64,000 nt of DNA from Flavobacterium gelidilacus DSM 15343 (GCF_000422685.1 NZ_AUGN01000001.1:124001-188000), one strand, 5' to 3'. Positions 33,975 to 44,253 are shown, numbered from the stretch's first letter. The notes: generated by a model not told the origin, from the letters alone. Numbers and translations: made by a program.

Positions 33975-34883
33975 ATGAAAAAATCAGTATTTTTTAAAAG
34001 TTTAATCGTTTTATTTTCGATTGTTTCTCTTGTTTCTTGTGAAACGGAACCTTTAGATCCAGCTATCGATTTAACAGCTTTAAACCCAAATAACCCTAAT
34101 AATCCAAACAATCCAGTTGGATCATTTACAGCAAAAATTGACGGTCAATTATGGACAGCTCAGTCTACAGCTGCACTTATTGGAGGTAATTTAATGGCTA
34201 TAAATGCAACTATTGGAGGAGACAATGGTGAAAGCTTTTCTTTCTTAATTGATGGAGTAGCTACAGGAACTTATCCTGCAAATGAAAATATATTAACATA
34301 CTCTCCTGCTGGAACTGATTTTGGATGGTCTTCATTAAATTTTAATAATCCTACAGAAAATACAGGTTCAATAACTATTACTTCTATAAATACTGTAAAT
34401 AAAACTATTTCTGGGACATTTTCTTTTAAAGGATATTGGTCAGATGATACTCCTAATATTGCTCCAAAAAACATTACCGAAGGTATTTTTACAAACATTG
34501 CATATGAAGATTATTTGGATACAAACAACGATACTTTTTTTGCAAAAATTAACGGAACTGAGTTTGTTGAAACAGATATTTTAGCTGTAACAGTTAATGG
34601 AGTTATTGGTATTGGAGCTGCTAACACAAATGATCAAAGCATAACCATTGGAGTAGATGAGAATATAACACCCGGTACATATACTATTACAGGTGATATT
34701 GCAACTGATATGGTTCAGGCAACCTATAAGTTAAATAATACAACTTCTTTAATGTCAAATTCTGGAACGGTTACAATTACTAGTATTACCTTGGATAGAG
34801 TAATTGGAACTTTTAGTTTTAATGTAGTAAATGGTTCAACACCTTATGTTATTACTGAAGGAGCATTTGATGTAGAATACTAA
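33975..34883 (+). CDS. DUF6252-like lipoprotein with two internal repeats
   Basis: A 302-residue lipoprotein with lipobox LVSC and an NPNNPNNPNNP linker. Two related beta-sandwich units follow (about 52-165 and 180-302), each opening FxAKI(D/N)G and containing GTYPAN or PGTYTI and a strand like GTITITSI...GTFSF. This matches the DUF6252 type of Bacteroidota surface lipoproteins. It begins 10 bases after the previous lipoprotein and shares its first 40 residues almost exactly, pointing to duplication or recombination of the export module. Function unknown. Confidence 0.8.
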   Translation: MKKSVFFKSLIVLFSIVSLVSCETEPLDPAIDLTALNPNNPNNPNNPVGSFTAKIDGQLWTAQSTAALIGGNLMAINATIGGDNGESFSFLIDGVATGTYPANENILTYSPAGTDFGWSSLNFNNPTENTGSITITSINTVNKTISGTFSFKGYWSDDTPNIAPKNITEGIFTNIAYEDYLDTNNDTFFAKINGTEFVETDILAVTVNGVIGIGAANTNDQSITIGVDENITPGTYTITGDIATDMVQATYKLNNTTSLMSNSGTVTITSITLDRVIGTFSFNVVNGSTPYVITEGAFDVEY

Positions 34884-34905
34884 ATAAGTTAATTCAAAAA
34901 TTAAG

Positions 34906-34937
34906 TCCGTCTAAGTTTTATTTAGACGGATTTTTTT
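34906..34937 (+). terminator. terminator after the lipoprotein pair
   Basis: TCCGTCTAA and TTAGACGGA form a 9-bp stem with a 7-base loop, followed by seven T. Confidence 0.85.
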
Positions 34938-35079
34938 ATGGCATAAAACTTGACTTTATAAAGTGAAGCATTACCATACAACATATGTGTAATCTGATTT
35001 TCAGTATTTTATAGTAAATTTACTTTTTAAATAAGCTTCAAGAATATGATGTTTAATGACAAAATGACCTAATATAACT

Positions 35080-37533
35080 ATGTCGAACCAAAAAATATTT
35101 TCAATTGACAACTTGTCACTACAAGAAATTCAATCTGATGCAGAATTAATTCCATTAATGACTCCAGAAGACGAGGAGGAAATGAATAATGAATCTTTAC
35201 CAGAAGATTTAGCGATACTTCCTTTGCGCAATACTGTTTTATTTCCGGGTGTCGTAATTCCGATTACTGCTGGAAGAGATAAATCTATCAAGCTTTTAAA
35301 TGATGCTAATGCCAAAGGAAAAATAATTGGAGTAGTATCACAAATAGATGAAGATGTTGAGGAACCAACTTCAAAAGATGTCCATAGAGTAGGTACAGTT
35401 GCTCAAATAATGCGAGTTCTAAAAATGCCTGATGGAAATACAACTGTAATTCTTCAAGGAAAAAAACGTTTTGAGATAGATAAATTCACTCAAGAAGAAC
35501 CTTATTTAAGAGCAACGATTAAAGAAGTTGTAGAAAAGCGTCCTGATGCAAATGATGATGAATTCAAAACTATTGTTGATTCAATTAAAGAATTGGCAAT
35601 TGAAATTATAAATGAAAGTCCAAATATTCCTTCAGAAGCTACTTTTGCTATAAAAAATATTGATAGCAATCCTTTTTTAATCAATTTTGTTTCTTCAAAC
35701 ATGAATTTGAATGTTAAGGAAAAACAAGATTTACTGCAAATTGGAGATTTAAAAGAAAGAGCCCTAGAAACGCTTCGTTACATGAATTTAGAGTTGCAAA
35801 AATTAGAACTTAAAAATGATATTCAATCAAAAGTAAGAACTGATTTAGACCAGCAACAACGAGAGTATTTCTTGCAACAACAAATGAAAACCATTCAAGA
35901 AGAATTAGGTGGTGTTTCGTATGAGCAAGAAATTGAAGAAATGCGTACCAAAGCGAAAACCAAAAAATGGAATAGCGAAGTTGAGAAACATTTTGAAAAA
36001 GAACTTTCAAAATTGCAACGAACTAATCCAAATGCTCCAGATTTTGGCATACAACGTAATTATTTAGAATTATATCTAGAATTGCCTTGGGATGAAGTTA
36101 CCAAAGATAATTTTGACCTAAAACGTGCTCAAAAAATCATTGATAGAGATCATTTTGGACTAGAAGATGTAAAGAAACGTATCATCGAACATTTAGCGGT
36201 TTTAAAGCTTAGAAATGATATGAAATCACCAATTCTATGTCTATATGGACCTCCTGGAGTTGGAAAAACTTCTATTGGAAAATCTGTTGCAGAAGCGCTT
36301 GGACGTGAATATGTTCGTATCTCATTAGGTGGTTTGCGTGATGAAGCAGAAATTCGTGGACACAGAAAAACATACATTGGAGCAATGCCTGGTAGGATTA
36401 TTCAGTCCATCAAGAAAGCAAAAACTTCAAACCCAGTATTTGTATTAGATGAGATAGATAAATTAAGTTCTAGTCACAGTGGTGATCCATCATCAGCCTT
36501 GTTAGAAGTATTAGATCCAGAGCAAAACAGTGAATTTCATGATAATTTTCTAGAAATGGGATATGATTTATCTAAAGTCATGTTTATTGCAACCTCAAAC
36601 AGTTTATCAACCATTCAACCTGCTTTGAAAGATAGAATGGAAATCATAAAAATGTCGGGCTACACGATTGAAGAAAAAATCGAAATAGCTCACAAACATT
36701 TATTACCAAAACAATTAAAAGAACACGGTTTAACCAATAAACATTTAACTATTGGTAAAAGAGAACTTGAAAAAATTGTTGTGGGTTACACAAGAGAATC
36801 TGGTGTTCGTGGTTTAGAAAAGAAAATTGCTGAAATGGTAAGAAATGCTGCCAAATCTATAGCAATGGAAGAAGAATATAATGTTAAAGTTACGGCTGAA
36901 GATATTATAAGAGTCTTAAAATCACCAAGATTAGAAAGAGATAAATATGAAAATAATGATACTGCTGGAGTTGTTACAGGTTTAGCTTGGACATCAGTTG
37001 GAGGAGATATTTTATTTATAGAATCACTTATTTCGAAAGGAAAAGGTGCCATGACCATGACAGGAAACCTTGGAACAGTTATGAAAGAGTCGGTAACGAT
37101 AGCTCTTGAATATATTAAAGCGAATTCAGAATTATTAGGAATAAAAGATGAAGTTTTAGAAAAATACAATATTCATATTCACGTTCCAGAAGGTGCAACT
37201 CCAAAAGATGGACCTAGTGCTGGAATTGCGATGTTAACCTCTATGGTGTCTTCTTACACGCAAAAAAGGGTAAAGAAAAACTTAGCCATGACAGGAGAAA
37301 TTACTTTACGTGGAAAAGTTTTACCTGTTGGTGGAATTAAAGAAAAGATTTTAGCCGCAAAAAGAGCGAATATTAAAGAAATCATTTTGTGTAATGAAAA
37401 CAAACCCGATATTGAAGAAATCAACCAAGAGTATTTAAAAGGGCTAACATTTCATTATGTAGATAAAATGAGCGAAGTAATTGATATAGCCATTTTAGAC
37501 CAGAAAGTAAAAAATGCTAAGAAATTAGATTAA
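35080..37533 (+). CDS. lon: ATP-dependent Lon protease
   Basis: Lon is a hexameric cytoplasmic AAA+ protease that removes damaged and short-lived proteins. The 817-residue product has the N-terminal substrate domain (LPLRNTVLFPGVV), a coiled central region (QREYFLQQQMKTIQEELG), Walker A GPPGVGKT at 390-397, Walker B VFVLDEIDK and the Ser-Lys catalytic pair Ser713 (KDGPSAG) and Lys754 (GGIKEK). An acidic N-terminal extension of about 40 residues is usual in Bacteroidota. It is monocistronic. The long AT-rich leader gives no recognisable heat-shock element. Confidence 0.98.
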   Translation: MSNQKIFSIDNLSLQEIQSDAELIPLMTPEDEEEMNNESLPEDLAILPLRNTVLFPGVVIPITAGRDKSIKLLNDANAKGKIIGVVSQIDEDVEEPTSKDVHRVGTVAQIMRVLKMPDGNTTVILQGKKRFEIDKFTQEEPYLRATIKEVVEKRPDANDDEFKTIVDSIKELAIEIINESPNIPSEATFAIKNIDSNPFLINFVSSNMNLNVKEKQDLLQIGDLKERALETLRYMNLELQKLELKNDIQSKVRTDLDQQQREYFLQQQMKTIQEELGGVSYEQEIEEMRTKAKTKKWNSEVEKHFEKELSKLQRTNPNAPDFGIQRNYLELYLELPWDEVTKDNFDLKRAQKIIDRDHFGLEDVKKRIIEHLAVLKLRNDMKSPILCLYGPPGVGKTSIGKSVAEALGREYVRISLGGLRDEAEIRGHRKTYIGAMPGRIIQSIKKAKTSNPVFVLDEIDKLSSSHSGDPSSALLEVLDPEQNSEFHDNFLEMGYDLSKVMFIATSNSLSTIQPALKDRMEIIKMSGYTIEEKIEIAHKHLLPKQLKEHGLTNKHLTIGKRELEKIVVGYTRESGVRGLEKKIAEMVRNAAKSIAMEEEYNVKVTAEDIIRVLKSPRLERDKYENNDTAGVVTGLAWTSVGGDILFIESLISKGKGAMTMTGNLGTVMKESVTIALEYIKANSELLGIKDEVLEKYNIHIHVPEGATPKDGPSAGIAMLTSMVSSYTQKRVKKNLAMTGEITLRGKVLPVGGIKEKILAAKRANIKEIILCNENKPDIEEINQEYLKGLTFHYVDKMSEVIDIAILDQKVKNAKKLD

Positions 37534-37560
37534 TACTTTTAAAATAAAATAAAAAAGAAG

Positions 37561-37596
37561 CGTTACAGTGAGAATATTCAAACTGTAACGTTTTTT
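37561..37596. terminator. bidirectional terminator between lon and ridA
   Basis: CGTTACAGT (37561-37569) pairs with ACTGTAACG (37582-37590), followed by a T tract. A-rich sequence before the stem lets it serve the convergent ridA gene. Confidence 0.75.
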
Positions 37597-37975
37597 ATTT
37601 AATAGCTAACATTGAAATTTCAATGTTTACATTTTTGGGTAAGCAAGCTACTTGAACAGTTTCTCTAGCTGGAGCGGTTTTTTCATCAAAATAAGTTCCA
37701 TAGACAGCATTTATTTTAGCAAAATCCCCCATATTCATAATAAAAATACTAGTTTTTATTACATTTTCAAAAGTCATTTCGGCAGCTGCTAAAACCGCTT
37801 TCATGTTTTCCATTACTTGCTTTGTTTCTTCCTCTATAGAATCTAAAACCAATTCACCGGTTGATGGATTAATAGCAATTTGTCCAGAAGTATATAACGT
37901 ATTTCCAACTAAAACGGCTTGATTATAAGGTCCAATAGGAGCAGGAGCTTTGTCTGTAAATATTATTTTTTTCAT
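37595..37975 (-). CDS. ridA: RidA family deaminase
   Basis: RidA hydrolyses reactive enamine/imine intermediates formed by PLP enzymes. The 126-residue product has TDKAPAPIGPYNQAV at the start, SGQIAINPSTGELV, and the arginine-containing ETVQVACLPKNVNIEI near the end, where the conserved Arg and Glu of the active site lie (APARETV). An eight-residue upstream extension beginning at 37999 is encoded by a dispersed palindromic repeat, so the start at 37975 (MKKIIFTDKAP) is preferred. It is convergent with lon. Confidence 0.94.
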   Translation of the reverse strand: MKKIIFTDKAPAPIGPYNQAVLVGNTLYTSGQIAINPSTGELVLDSIEEETKQVMENMKAVLAAAEMTFENVIKTSIFIMNMGDFAKINAVYGTYFDEKTAPARETVQVACLPKNVNIEISMLAIK

Positions 37976-37980
37976 TTTAT

Positions 37981-38001
37981 GTTGAATTTGGTTCAGCATC
38001 T
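37981..38001. repeat. dispersed palindromic repeat (gttgaattt...ttcagc type), copy 1
   Basis: Resembles the palindrome at 61123-61143 (gctgaatttatttcag). It lies directly upstream of ridA and creates a misleading N-terminal extension of that gene. Confidence 0.5.
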
Positions 38002-38028
38002 CTATAAGAATACTGAATTTATTTATAT

Positions 38029-40677
38029 TTATCTTAAAATTCTGTCTGGCACTTTATTTTTGTCCCACTTGATGTCACTAAGCATAGAAGAGCTAATACC
38101 AATAAAGAATCCCCAATAAGCATTTGTTCCATAAGGAACCCAATTAAAACTCATTCGCCAACTTTCTAAATCTCTTTCAAATCTTAACTGTGTAAAAGTA
38201 ACTCCGTCTTGCGCAAAATCATATCCTGTAGAAACTCCAACTTTCCATCGCGGAGCTAATTCTATGTTTCCTGAGACCATTAACGAGTTGTTACTGATTT
38301 CGCTTTGTCTATTGCTATTATTATAGGTTACAGAATATGCAAACTGCAAATCCCATGGTAATTTAGTATTATAATTTTCTGATGATTTGTTTTCCTCTTT
38401 ATCATCTTTGTTTTTATCAAAGAGACTTTGTCTGTTGTCATTCAAATCAGTTGCTTTTCCAAATAAATCATCTGGTCTTCCTCCATTTAATTCGTTTTGA
38501 GATTTAGATTTATTGTTGCCATCAGAACCACTGCTTGTTAATGAATAATTAATTTGCATATTGGCACTTGTCATTCTAAAAAGACTTCCCCCGTTATCAA
38601 TATTAAAGGTGTTTATTCTAGTTCCGCTATTATCAATAGCATACGGATCTAAATTAGTTCCGAAGTTAATGTTCATTTTATCTTTCAACAATGTAGTTCC
38701 ACCACTTATAGATAATGGTTGTAAGGCTAATGAATCTGCGGTTATATTATAAGCTGTAGAAAGGTTTAAATTACTAAGTAGCATTACTTTTTTAATCTCT
38801 TCTTTTCCTGTTTTTTCATCAATTTTCTTAACTTTTGCTTCAAATGAATTTCCTACTCCAAAACCAATACTACTTGATTTATTTAAACCTGGAGCGCCAT
38901 AAATTCCATTTTCAAAACGAGTATATTCAGCCATTGTTGTTCCAGTTGCATCAATAGCATAAGTGTCATAATATTGTTCAAAACTTGGATTATAATTATA
39001 AGAAACAGAAGGACGCATTACGTGCCTAATGGCTTGAATCTTTTTATCTTCTCCAAAATCAAAAGTCCCATAAATAGTTGTTCCTAAGCTAGAATTAAAA
39101 TTATAGGTTCTAAATGCGCCAAATTCATCTACACGTGAAGTTACTACTTCATTTTCTGTAGAACTATATGATTTTCTAATTGTATTAAAAGCCCATGTCT
39201 CAATAAAACTTGAACTTGCACTAACACTAAAGTATCTAAATACTTTGAAATTAGTACTCAACGGTATAGAGTGCTGAAATCCTGCTTTACCATCTTTAAA
39301 CATTTGTGGTTTAAAAAATAAGGAGTCGGAAGTCACAATTTCGTTTTTACCATTAAGGTTATATTGTAAATTAATATTTTGAAATATTCCTTTTTTAGTT
39401 CCGCTTTTTGGAGCAAATGGGTAAATTCTATCTACACTACCTTGAAAAGTTGGTAATGTCATATTAATTTGTTCTGTATTTGTATTTTGAGAATGCGTAG
39501 CTGTAACCGAAAGATTTACTTGTGGTAAAGTTGGTATTGTTTTAGAATAGGATATAGATGAAGATAAATTGTTGTTTAAAGTAGCTCCAATATTAGACAA
39601 GTTTAACGAATTTCTAAAATATTGACTACTAGAAACATTTACAGAAGCTGAAAACCTTGAATTTGCCGCAGCTTTTTGATCTTGACTATGACTCCACTGA
39701 ATATTATATTGCTTCGACTTTACATAATCCGGAAAACCTCTTTCACTTTGAATCTGGTTTTCATAGCGAAGATTAATTCTTCCACTAAATTTATAGCGTA
39801 AAGCATAACTACTTTCTGCCCTTAAACCATAACTTCCATTCGTGTAATAATCTCCTAATACAGCTAAATCGTAGAATTTACTCAAAGCAAAATAATAACC
39901 ACCATTTTGAAGAAAATAACCCTGTGAATTACTTTGTCCAGGTGCTGGCAATATAAAACCTGAAATACTTTCTTCTGACATTGGAAAATAAGCAAAAGGA
40001 ACTCCAATTGGTGTTGGAACATCAGCGATTACTAAATTTGTCAAACCCGTAACAACTTTTTTGCCTGGAACAAATTTAATCTTTCTAGCTAAAAAATAAT
40101 ATTCTGGATTATCTACATCTTTAGCTGTAGTAAAACGTACATCTTTCATGAAAATAACAGAATCATTTTCTCGTTTTGAAATGGCTGCTTTAAAATTCAA
40201 TTCGCCTTGTTTCGATTTTGAATTCCAAATGATAGCTTTTTTAGTTTTTGTATTAAATCGTATTGAATCAGGCTCAATTAAATTTGCACCTTGTTTAAAG
40301 GAAGGATATTGAGTATAATTTCCAAGACTATCTTTTAATCGGCCAGCATTTACTTCATTAGTTTCGTAATTAAGTACAATAATTCCTGCTTTTAATTCTA
40401 TATCTTGATAATAAAGCTCAGCTTCATCGTACAAAGTCATTTCTTTTTTGCGTTGATCAATCTTTTCGTAACCTTTAGCTTTGCGGTTTACAATGCCTTC
40501 AAGGATTGCTTTCTTTTTCTTAGTCGAATCTACTTTTGTAGTGTCTTTAATTGTTAATAACTCATTGGCATTAACTTGTAAAGTCTCTTTTGTAGTAATC
40601 TCTTGTGAAAATGATGCAGTTGTTCCAATTGTTAGGAAAATGGAAAAAAAAACGATATGGATAGTCTTTAAATACAA
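38029..40677 (-). CDS. lptD: LPS-assembly outer-membrane protein LptD
   Basis: LptD inserts lipopolysaccharide into the outer leaflet of the outer membrane. The 882-residue protein has a signal peptide ending TASFSQ and an N-terminal OstA/LptA-like beta-jellyroll region (ELYYQDIELKAGIIVLNYETN, seen here as LYYQDIELKAG). The plug/hinge part is VPTPIGVPFAYFPMSEESISGFILP, seen as GVPFAYFPM. A long C-terminal barrel follows, with a charged insert at about 750-790 (DDKEENKSSENY). This is the flavobacterial form, longer than that of E. coli. It is divergent from the amidase gene. Confidence 0.9.
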   Translation of the reverse strand: MYLKTIHIVFFSIFLTIGTTASFSQEITTKETLQVNANELLTIKDTTKVDSTKKKKAILEGIVNRKAKGYEKIDQRKKEMTLYDEAELYYQDIELKAGIIVLNYETNEVNAGRLKDSLGNYTQYPSFKQGANLIEPDSIRFNTKTKKAIIWNSKSKQGELNFKAAISKRENDSVIFMKDVRFTTAKDVDNPEYYFLARKIKFVPGKKVVTGLTNLVIADVPTPIGVPFAYFPMSEESISGFILPAPGQSNSQGYFLQNGGYYFALSKFYDLAVLGDYYTNGSYGLRAESSYALRYKFSGRINLRYENQIQSERGFPDYVKSKQYNIQWSHSQDQKAAANSRFSASVNVSSSQYFRNSLNLSNIGATLNNNLSSSISYSKTIPTLPQVNLSVTATHSQNTNTEQINMTLPTFQGSVDRIYPFAPKSGTKKGIFQNINLQYNLNGKNEIVTSDSLFFKPQMFKDGKAGFQHSIPLSTNFKVFRYFSVSASSSFIETWAFNTIRKSYSSTENEVVTSRVDEFGAFRTYNFNSSLGTTIYGTFDFGEDKKIQAIRHVMRPSVSYNYNPSFEQYYDTYAIDATGTTMAEYTRFENGIYGAPGLNKSSSIGFGVGNSFEAKVKKIDEKTGKEEIKKVMLLSNLNLSTAYNITADSLALQPLSISGGTTLLKDKMNINFGTNLDPYAIDNSGTRINTFNIDNGGSLFRMTSANMQINYSLTSSGSDGNNKSKSQNELNGGRPDDLFGKATDLNDNRQSLFDKNKDDKEENKSSENYNTKLPWDLQFAYSVTYNNSNRQSEISNNSLMVSGNIELAPRWKVGVSTGYDFAQDGVTFTQLRFERDLESWRMSFNWVPYGTNAYWGFFIGISSSMLSDIKWDKNKVPDRILR

Positions 40678-40793
40678 TGCTTTTGTGCTATTTTTGTATA
40701 ATTATGGCTTAGTTTTTGAAGGGTCAAACTTACATATATTTTTTTTAAAAATTATAGTGTTAGTAAAATTATAACATTCAATATTTTCAAATT

Positions 40794-41930
40794 ATGAAAA
40801 TTACATATATTAAATCTTTTTTTTCAGTTGTTTTCCTATTTTTTGTTAGCATAAGTTATGCCCAAAATACAAAATTTAAAGTTGTTTTAGATGCAGGACA
40901 TGGAGGAAAAGACTATGGGGCAACTTATCATGGTAATGTCGAAAAAAATATTGCTCTTAAAACTGTTTTAAAAGTTGGTGAGATTTTGGAAAAAGATCCA
41001 AACATTACTGTTGTTTATACAAGAAACAAAGATGTTTTTGTGGAACTAGACGATAGAGCTTCTATTGCCAACAAATCAAAAGCAAATATTTTTGTTTCAA
41101 TGCATTGTAATGCTAATGCTAATATTTCTGCTGCTGGAAATGAAACTTATGTAATGGGTATAACTAGAAATGCTTCCAATTTAGAAGTAGCAAAGAAAGA
41201 AAACTCAGTTGTAACCTTAGAAGATGATTATGAAATAAAATATGAAGGTTTTGATCCAAATTCACCTGAATCTGTAATCGGAATTTCTATTTTGCAAGAA
41301 GAATATCGTGAATTAAGTGTTGAATTAGCTGCAAAAGTGCAACAAGCGTTTACTAAAAAAACTTCTTTTAGAAACAGAGGAGTTAAGGAAGCTGGCTTTC
41401 TTGTGTTAAGAAAAATAACAATGCCTAGAGTTTTAATTGAAATGGGTTTCGTTTCCAATAAAGAAGAAGGAGCTTTTTTAAATTCGGATAACGGACAAGA
41501 TAAATTAGCTGAAGCTATTGCCAATTCAATTTTAGACTATAAAAAAGAATACTTCATTTCATCTTTAACCGCAAATGATAAAAATAAAGGAGAAGAAAAA
41601 GACGAAGAAAAACCAAAAGAAATTATCATTAAAAAAGAAGAAACGAAAGTTATAAGTACAAAATCTAATAACGATATAGTTTTTAAAGTTCAAATTTCAG
41701 CTAGTAGTAAAAATTTAGAAACAACTCCTTCAAATTTTAAGGGATTAAATAATGTGACTAAAGAAAAGGGTTCTGTTATTTATAAATATTTTTATGAAGA
41801 AGCAAATTCATATACCGAAGCCAAAAAGAACTTAGAAGTAGCTAAAGAAAAAGGATTTGATTCTGCTTTTATAGTTGCCTTTAAAAATGGAGAAAAAATA
41901 AATATATCAGAAGCAGTAAAAAAGCCTTAA
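40794..41930 (+). CDS. N-acetylmuramoyl-L-alanine amidase, with SPOR-like tail
   Basis: A zinc amidase (Amidase_3, AmiC-like) that cleaves the bond between MurNAc and the peptide of peptidoglycan. The 378-residue protein has a signal peptide (to about residue 23, SYAQ). Zinc ligands are in VLDAGHGGKDYG, the following Glu in VEKNIAL, and His in SMHCNAN; the catalytic Glu is in VLIEMGF. After a Lys/Glu-rich linker, a C-terminal SPOR-like domain (FKVQISASSKNL to DSAFIVAFKNG) would bind denuded glycan at the division septum. It is followed 52 bases later by the MlaD gene. Confidence 0.92.
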   Translation: MKITYIKSFFSVVFLFFVSISYAQNTKFKVVLDAGHGGKDYGATYHGNVEKNIALKTVLKVGEILEKDPNITVVYTRNKDVFVELDDRASIANKSKANIFVSMHCNANANISAAGNETYVMGITRNASNLEVAKKENSVVTLEDDYEIKYEGFDPNSPESVIGISILQEEYRELSVELAAKVQQAFTKKTSFRNRGVKEAGFLVLRKITMPRVLIEMGFVSNKEEGAFLNSDNGQDKLAEAIANSILDYKKEYFISSLTANDKNKGEEKDEEKPKEIIIKKEETKVISTKSNNDIVFKVQISASSKNLETTPSNFKGLNNVTKEKGSVIYKYFYEEANSYTEAKKNLEVAKEKGFDSAFIVAFKNGEKINISEAVKKP

Positions 41931-41982
41931 AATAAACTTGGCTTTATAGTTTATAAACAATAAATTTGCTAAAAAAGAAACA

Positions 41983-42936
41983 TTGAAACTATCAAGAGAA
42001 ATTAAAACAGCCATATTAGTTATTTCCTCTATATTATTATTTATATGGGGTTATAGTTTTTTAAAAGGAAAAGATTTATTTGTCAATTATAAAACGTTAT
42101 ATATTAAATACGATAATGTTGAAGGTTTAGAAACATCTTCTATGGTTTCTATTAACGGAAAAACAGTTGGAAAAGTTATAGCTATTACTTTAGATAAAAA
42201 CTGGAAATCTATTGTAGAAATTCAGATTGATGGTGATTATAATATCGCAAAATCTAGTATTGCTCAAATTTATGCACCAAGTCCAATTGGAGGCAAACAA
42301 ATTGCAATTTTACCTGGAGAAGGAACTGCTATAGTAGAAGACGGAGATTTTCTACAATCGGCTACAAAATTAGGTTTAACAGAAGAATTATCCTCACAAT
42401 TAATTCCGTTAAAAGATAAAATAGATGTTCTTTTAGATAACGCTAATAAGATGTTAGTTAACTTGAATCAAGTATTAGACGTAACAACTCAATCGAATTT
42501 AAAAAGTAGTATAGCTGAATTAAATAAGACATTATCAGAATTTAGCCAATTGTCTAAATCGGCTAATCAAATGTTGACAGAAAATAAAAGTAAACTAAGC
42601 TCTACGCTTACAAATTTTGATAAAACTTCGGCTAATTTTGCAGCCATGTCAGATTCTTTAGCGAAAGCTAATTTAGGACAAACAGTAAAAAACCTAGAAA
42701 AAACACTTTCTTCAGTGGATAAAATAATGTCAGATGTTGAATCAGGTAAAGGAACAATGGGGAAATTAATGAAGGATGACAAAATGTACACCAATTTTAC
42801 AAATGCTTCAAAAGAATTAGAATTATTGTTAGAAGATTTAAGATTACACCCAACGCGATATATTAATGTTTCTGTGTTTGGAAAGAAAAATAAACCTTAC
42901 GTAGCACCAATAGAAGAAGAATCAACTAAAGAATAA
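41983..42936 (+). CDS. MlaD/MCE family lipid-transport protein
   Basis: A 317-residue MCE-domain protein: an N-terminal membrane anchor (about 9-26), one MCE domain (about 36-115, with VEGLETSSMVSINGKTVGKV and the loop PSPIGGKQIAILPG), and a long helical C-terminal part. MlaD-type proteins form periplasmic hexamers that move phospholipid between membranes. The other Mla genes are not adjacent. The start is TTG at 41983, set by the anchor and the family pattern. It lies 12 bases before the Fe-S protein gene. Confidence 0.9.
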   Translation: MKLSREIKTAILVISSILLFIWGYSFLKGKDLFVNYKTLYIKYDNVEGLETSSMVSINGKTVGKVIAITLDKNWKSIVEIQIDGDYNIAKSSIAQIYAPSPIGGKQIAILPGEGTAIVEDGDFLQSATKLGLTEELSSQLIPLKDKIDVLLDNANKMLVNLNQVLDVTTQSNLKSSIAELNKTLSEFSQLSKSANQMLTENKSKLSSTLTNFDKTSANFAAMSDSLAKANLGQTVKNLEKTLSSVDKIMSDVESGKGTMGKLMKDDKMYTNFTNASKELELLLEDLRLHPTRYINVSVFGKKNKPYVAPIEEESTKE

Positions 42937-42948
42937 ACATCATTTAAA

Positions 42949-44253
42949 ATGAATTATATAGACAATATTTTATTTGCAATTATTTTATGCATTGGAATTG
43001 GTTATTTTGCAATGAATGTAAAAAAACTAGTTCGCAACATAAAACTAGGTAACGATGTAAACCGAAAAGACAATCCGTCAGCTCGTTGGAAAAACATGGC
43101 TATGATTGCGCTTGGTCAATCAAAAATGATTAAAAGACCAATTGCAGGTATTCTTCATATTATAGTTTATGCAGGTTTTATAATCATTAACCTAGAAGTT
43201 TTAGAAATTGTAATTGATGGTTTATTTGGAACGCATCGAATATTTTCTTTTTTAGGAGGTTTGTATGGTTTCCTAATTGGTTCCTTTGAAATTTTAGCTT
43301 TACTTGTTTTAGTAGCAGTCATTATTTTCTGGGCAAGAAGAAATGTGATTAAATTAAAGCGTTTTTGGAATTCAGAAATGAAAGGTTGGCCTAAGAATGA
43401 CGGAAATATTATTCTTTATTTTGAAATAGTCTTAATGACATTATTTCTTGTGATGAATGCAACAGATACTCATTTTCAAGCGAGTAATTCAGGAAATGTA
43501 ATTTCTCAATTTATAGCTCCATTATTTTCTAATTATCCAGAATCTACATTACATATAATTGAAAGAACGGCTTGGTGGATACATATTTCAGGAATTTTAG
43601 TATTCTTAAATTACTTATATTTCTCTAAACATTTACACATTTTGCTTGCTTTTCCTAATACTTACTTTGCTGATTTAAATCCAAAAGGGGAATTAGATAA
43701 TTTAGAAAGTGTAACAAATGAAGTCAAATTAATGATGGATCCAACAGCTGATCCTTATGCCGCACCGGCAAATCCGGATGCTGTTCCAGCTAAATTTGGA
43801 GCAAGTGATGTAGAGGATTTAAACTGGGTTCAGTTACTTAATGCATACACTTGCACAGAATGTGGTCGTTGTACTTCAGTTTGTCCAGCCAATCAAACTG
43901 GAAAAAAATTATCTCCACGTAAGATAATGATGGACACAAGAGATAGATTAGAAGAAGTTGGTAAGAATATTGATGCAAATAAAGGTGTTTTTGTTCCCGA
44001 TAACAAATCGTTATTAAACGATTATATCACTGCTGAAGAACTTTGGGCTTGTACGTCATGTAATGCTTGTGTAGAAGAATGTCCTGTAAATATTAATCCT
44101 TTATCAATTATTATTGATATGAGAAGATACTTGGTAATGGAGCAAAGTGCTGCTCCTATGTCATTAAATGCAATGATGTCAAACATTGAAAATAATGGTG
44201 CACCATGGCAATATAACCAACAAGACAGGTTAAACTGGAAAGACGAAAACTAA
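42949..44253 (+). CDS. membrane Fe-S oxidoreductase subunit, two 4Fe-4S clusters
   Basis: A 434-residue membrane protein with about five helices in its first 250 residues, followed by a cytoplasmic dicluster ferredoxin domain. Cluster motifs are CTECGRCTSVCP (302-313) and CTSCNACVEECP (368-379). The layout is that of the membrane subunit of HdrDE/GlpC-like quinone-linked oxidoreductases. The CCG-domain partner is encoded two genes on (44851), and the two probably form one electron-transfer complex. The electron donor is not apparent. It is 12 bases downstream of the MlaD gene. Confidence 0.93.
   Translation: MNYIDNILFAIILCIGIGYFAMNVKKLVRNIKLGNDVNRKDNPSARWKNMAMIALGQSKMIKRPIAGILHIIVYAGFIIINLEVLEIVIDGLFGTHRIFSFLGGLYGFLIGSFEILALLVLVAVIIFWARRNVIKLKRFWNSEMKGWPKNDGNIILYFEIVLMTLFLVMNATDTHFQASNSGNVISQFIAPLFSNYPESTLHIIERTAWWIHISGILVFLNYLYFSKHLHILLAFPNTYFADLNPKGELDNLESVTNEVKLMMDPTADPYAAPANPDAVPAKFGASDVEDLNWVQLLNAYTCTECGRCTSVCPANQTGKKLSPRKIMMDTRDRLEEVGKNIDANKGVFVPDNKSLLNDYITAEELWACTSCNACVEECPVNINPLSIIIDMRRYLVMEQSAAPMSLNAMMSNIENNGAPWQYNQQDRLNWKDEN

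Noticed and set aside
36141..36152. TGATAGAGATCA, another FNR-like core
   Set aside because: It lies inside the lon coding sequence and is not extended by further paired bases. With this base composition the 8-base core is expected a few times per 64 kb by chance.
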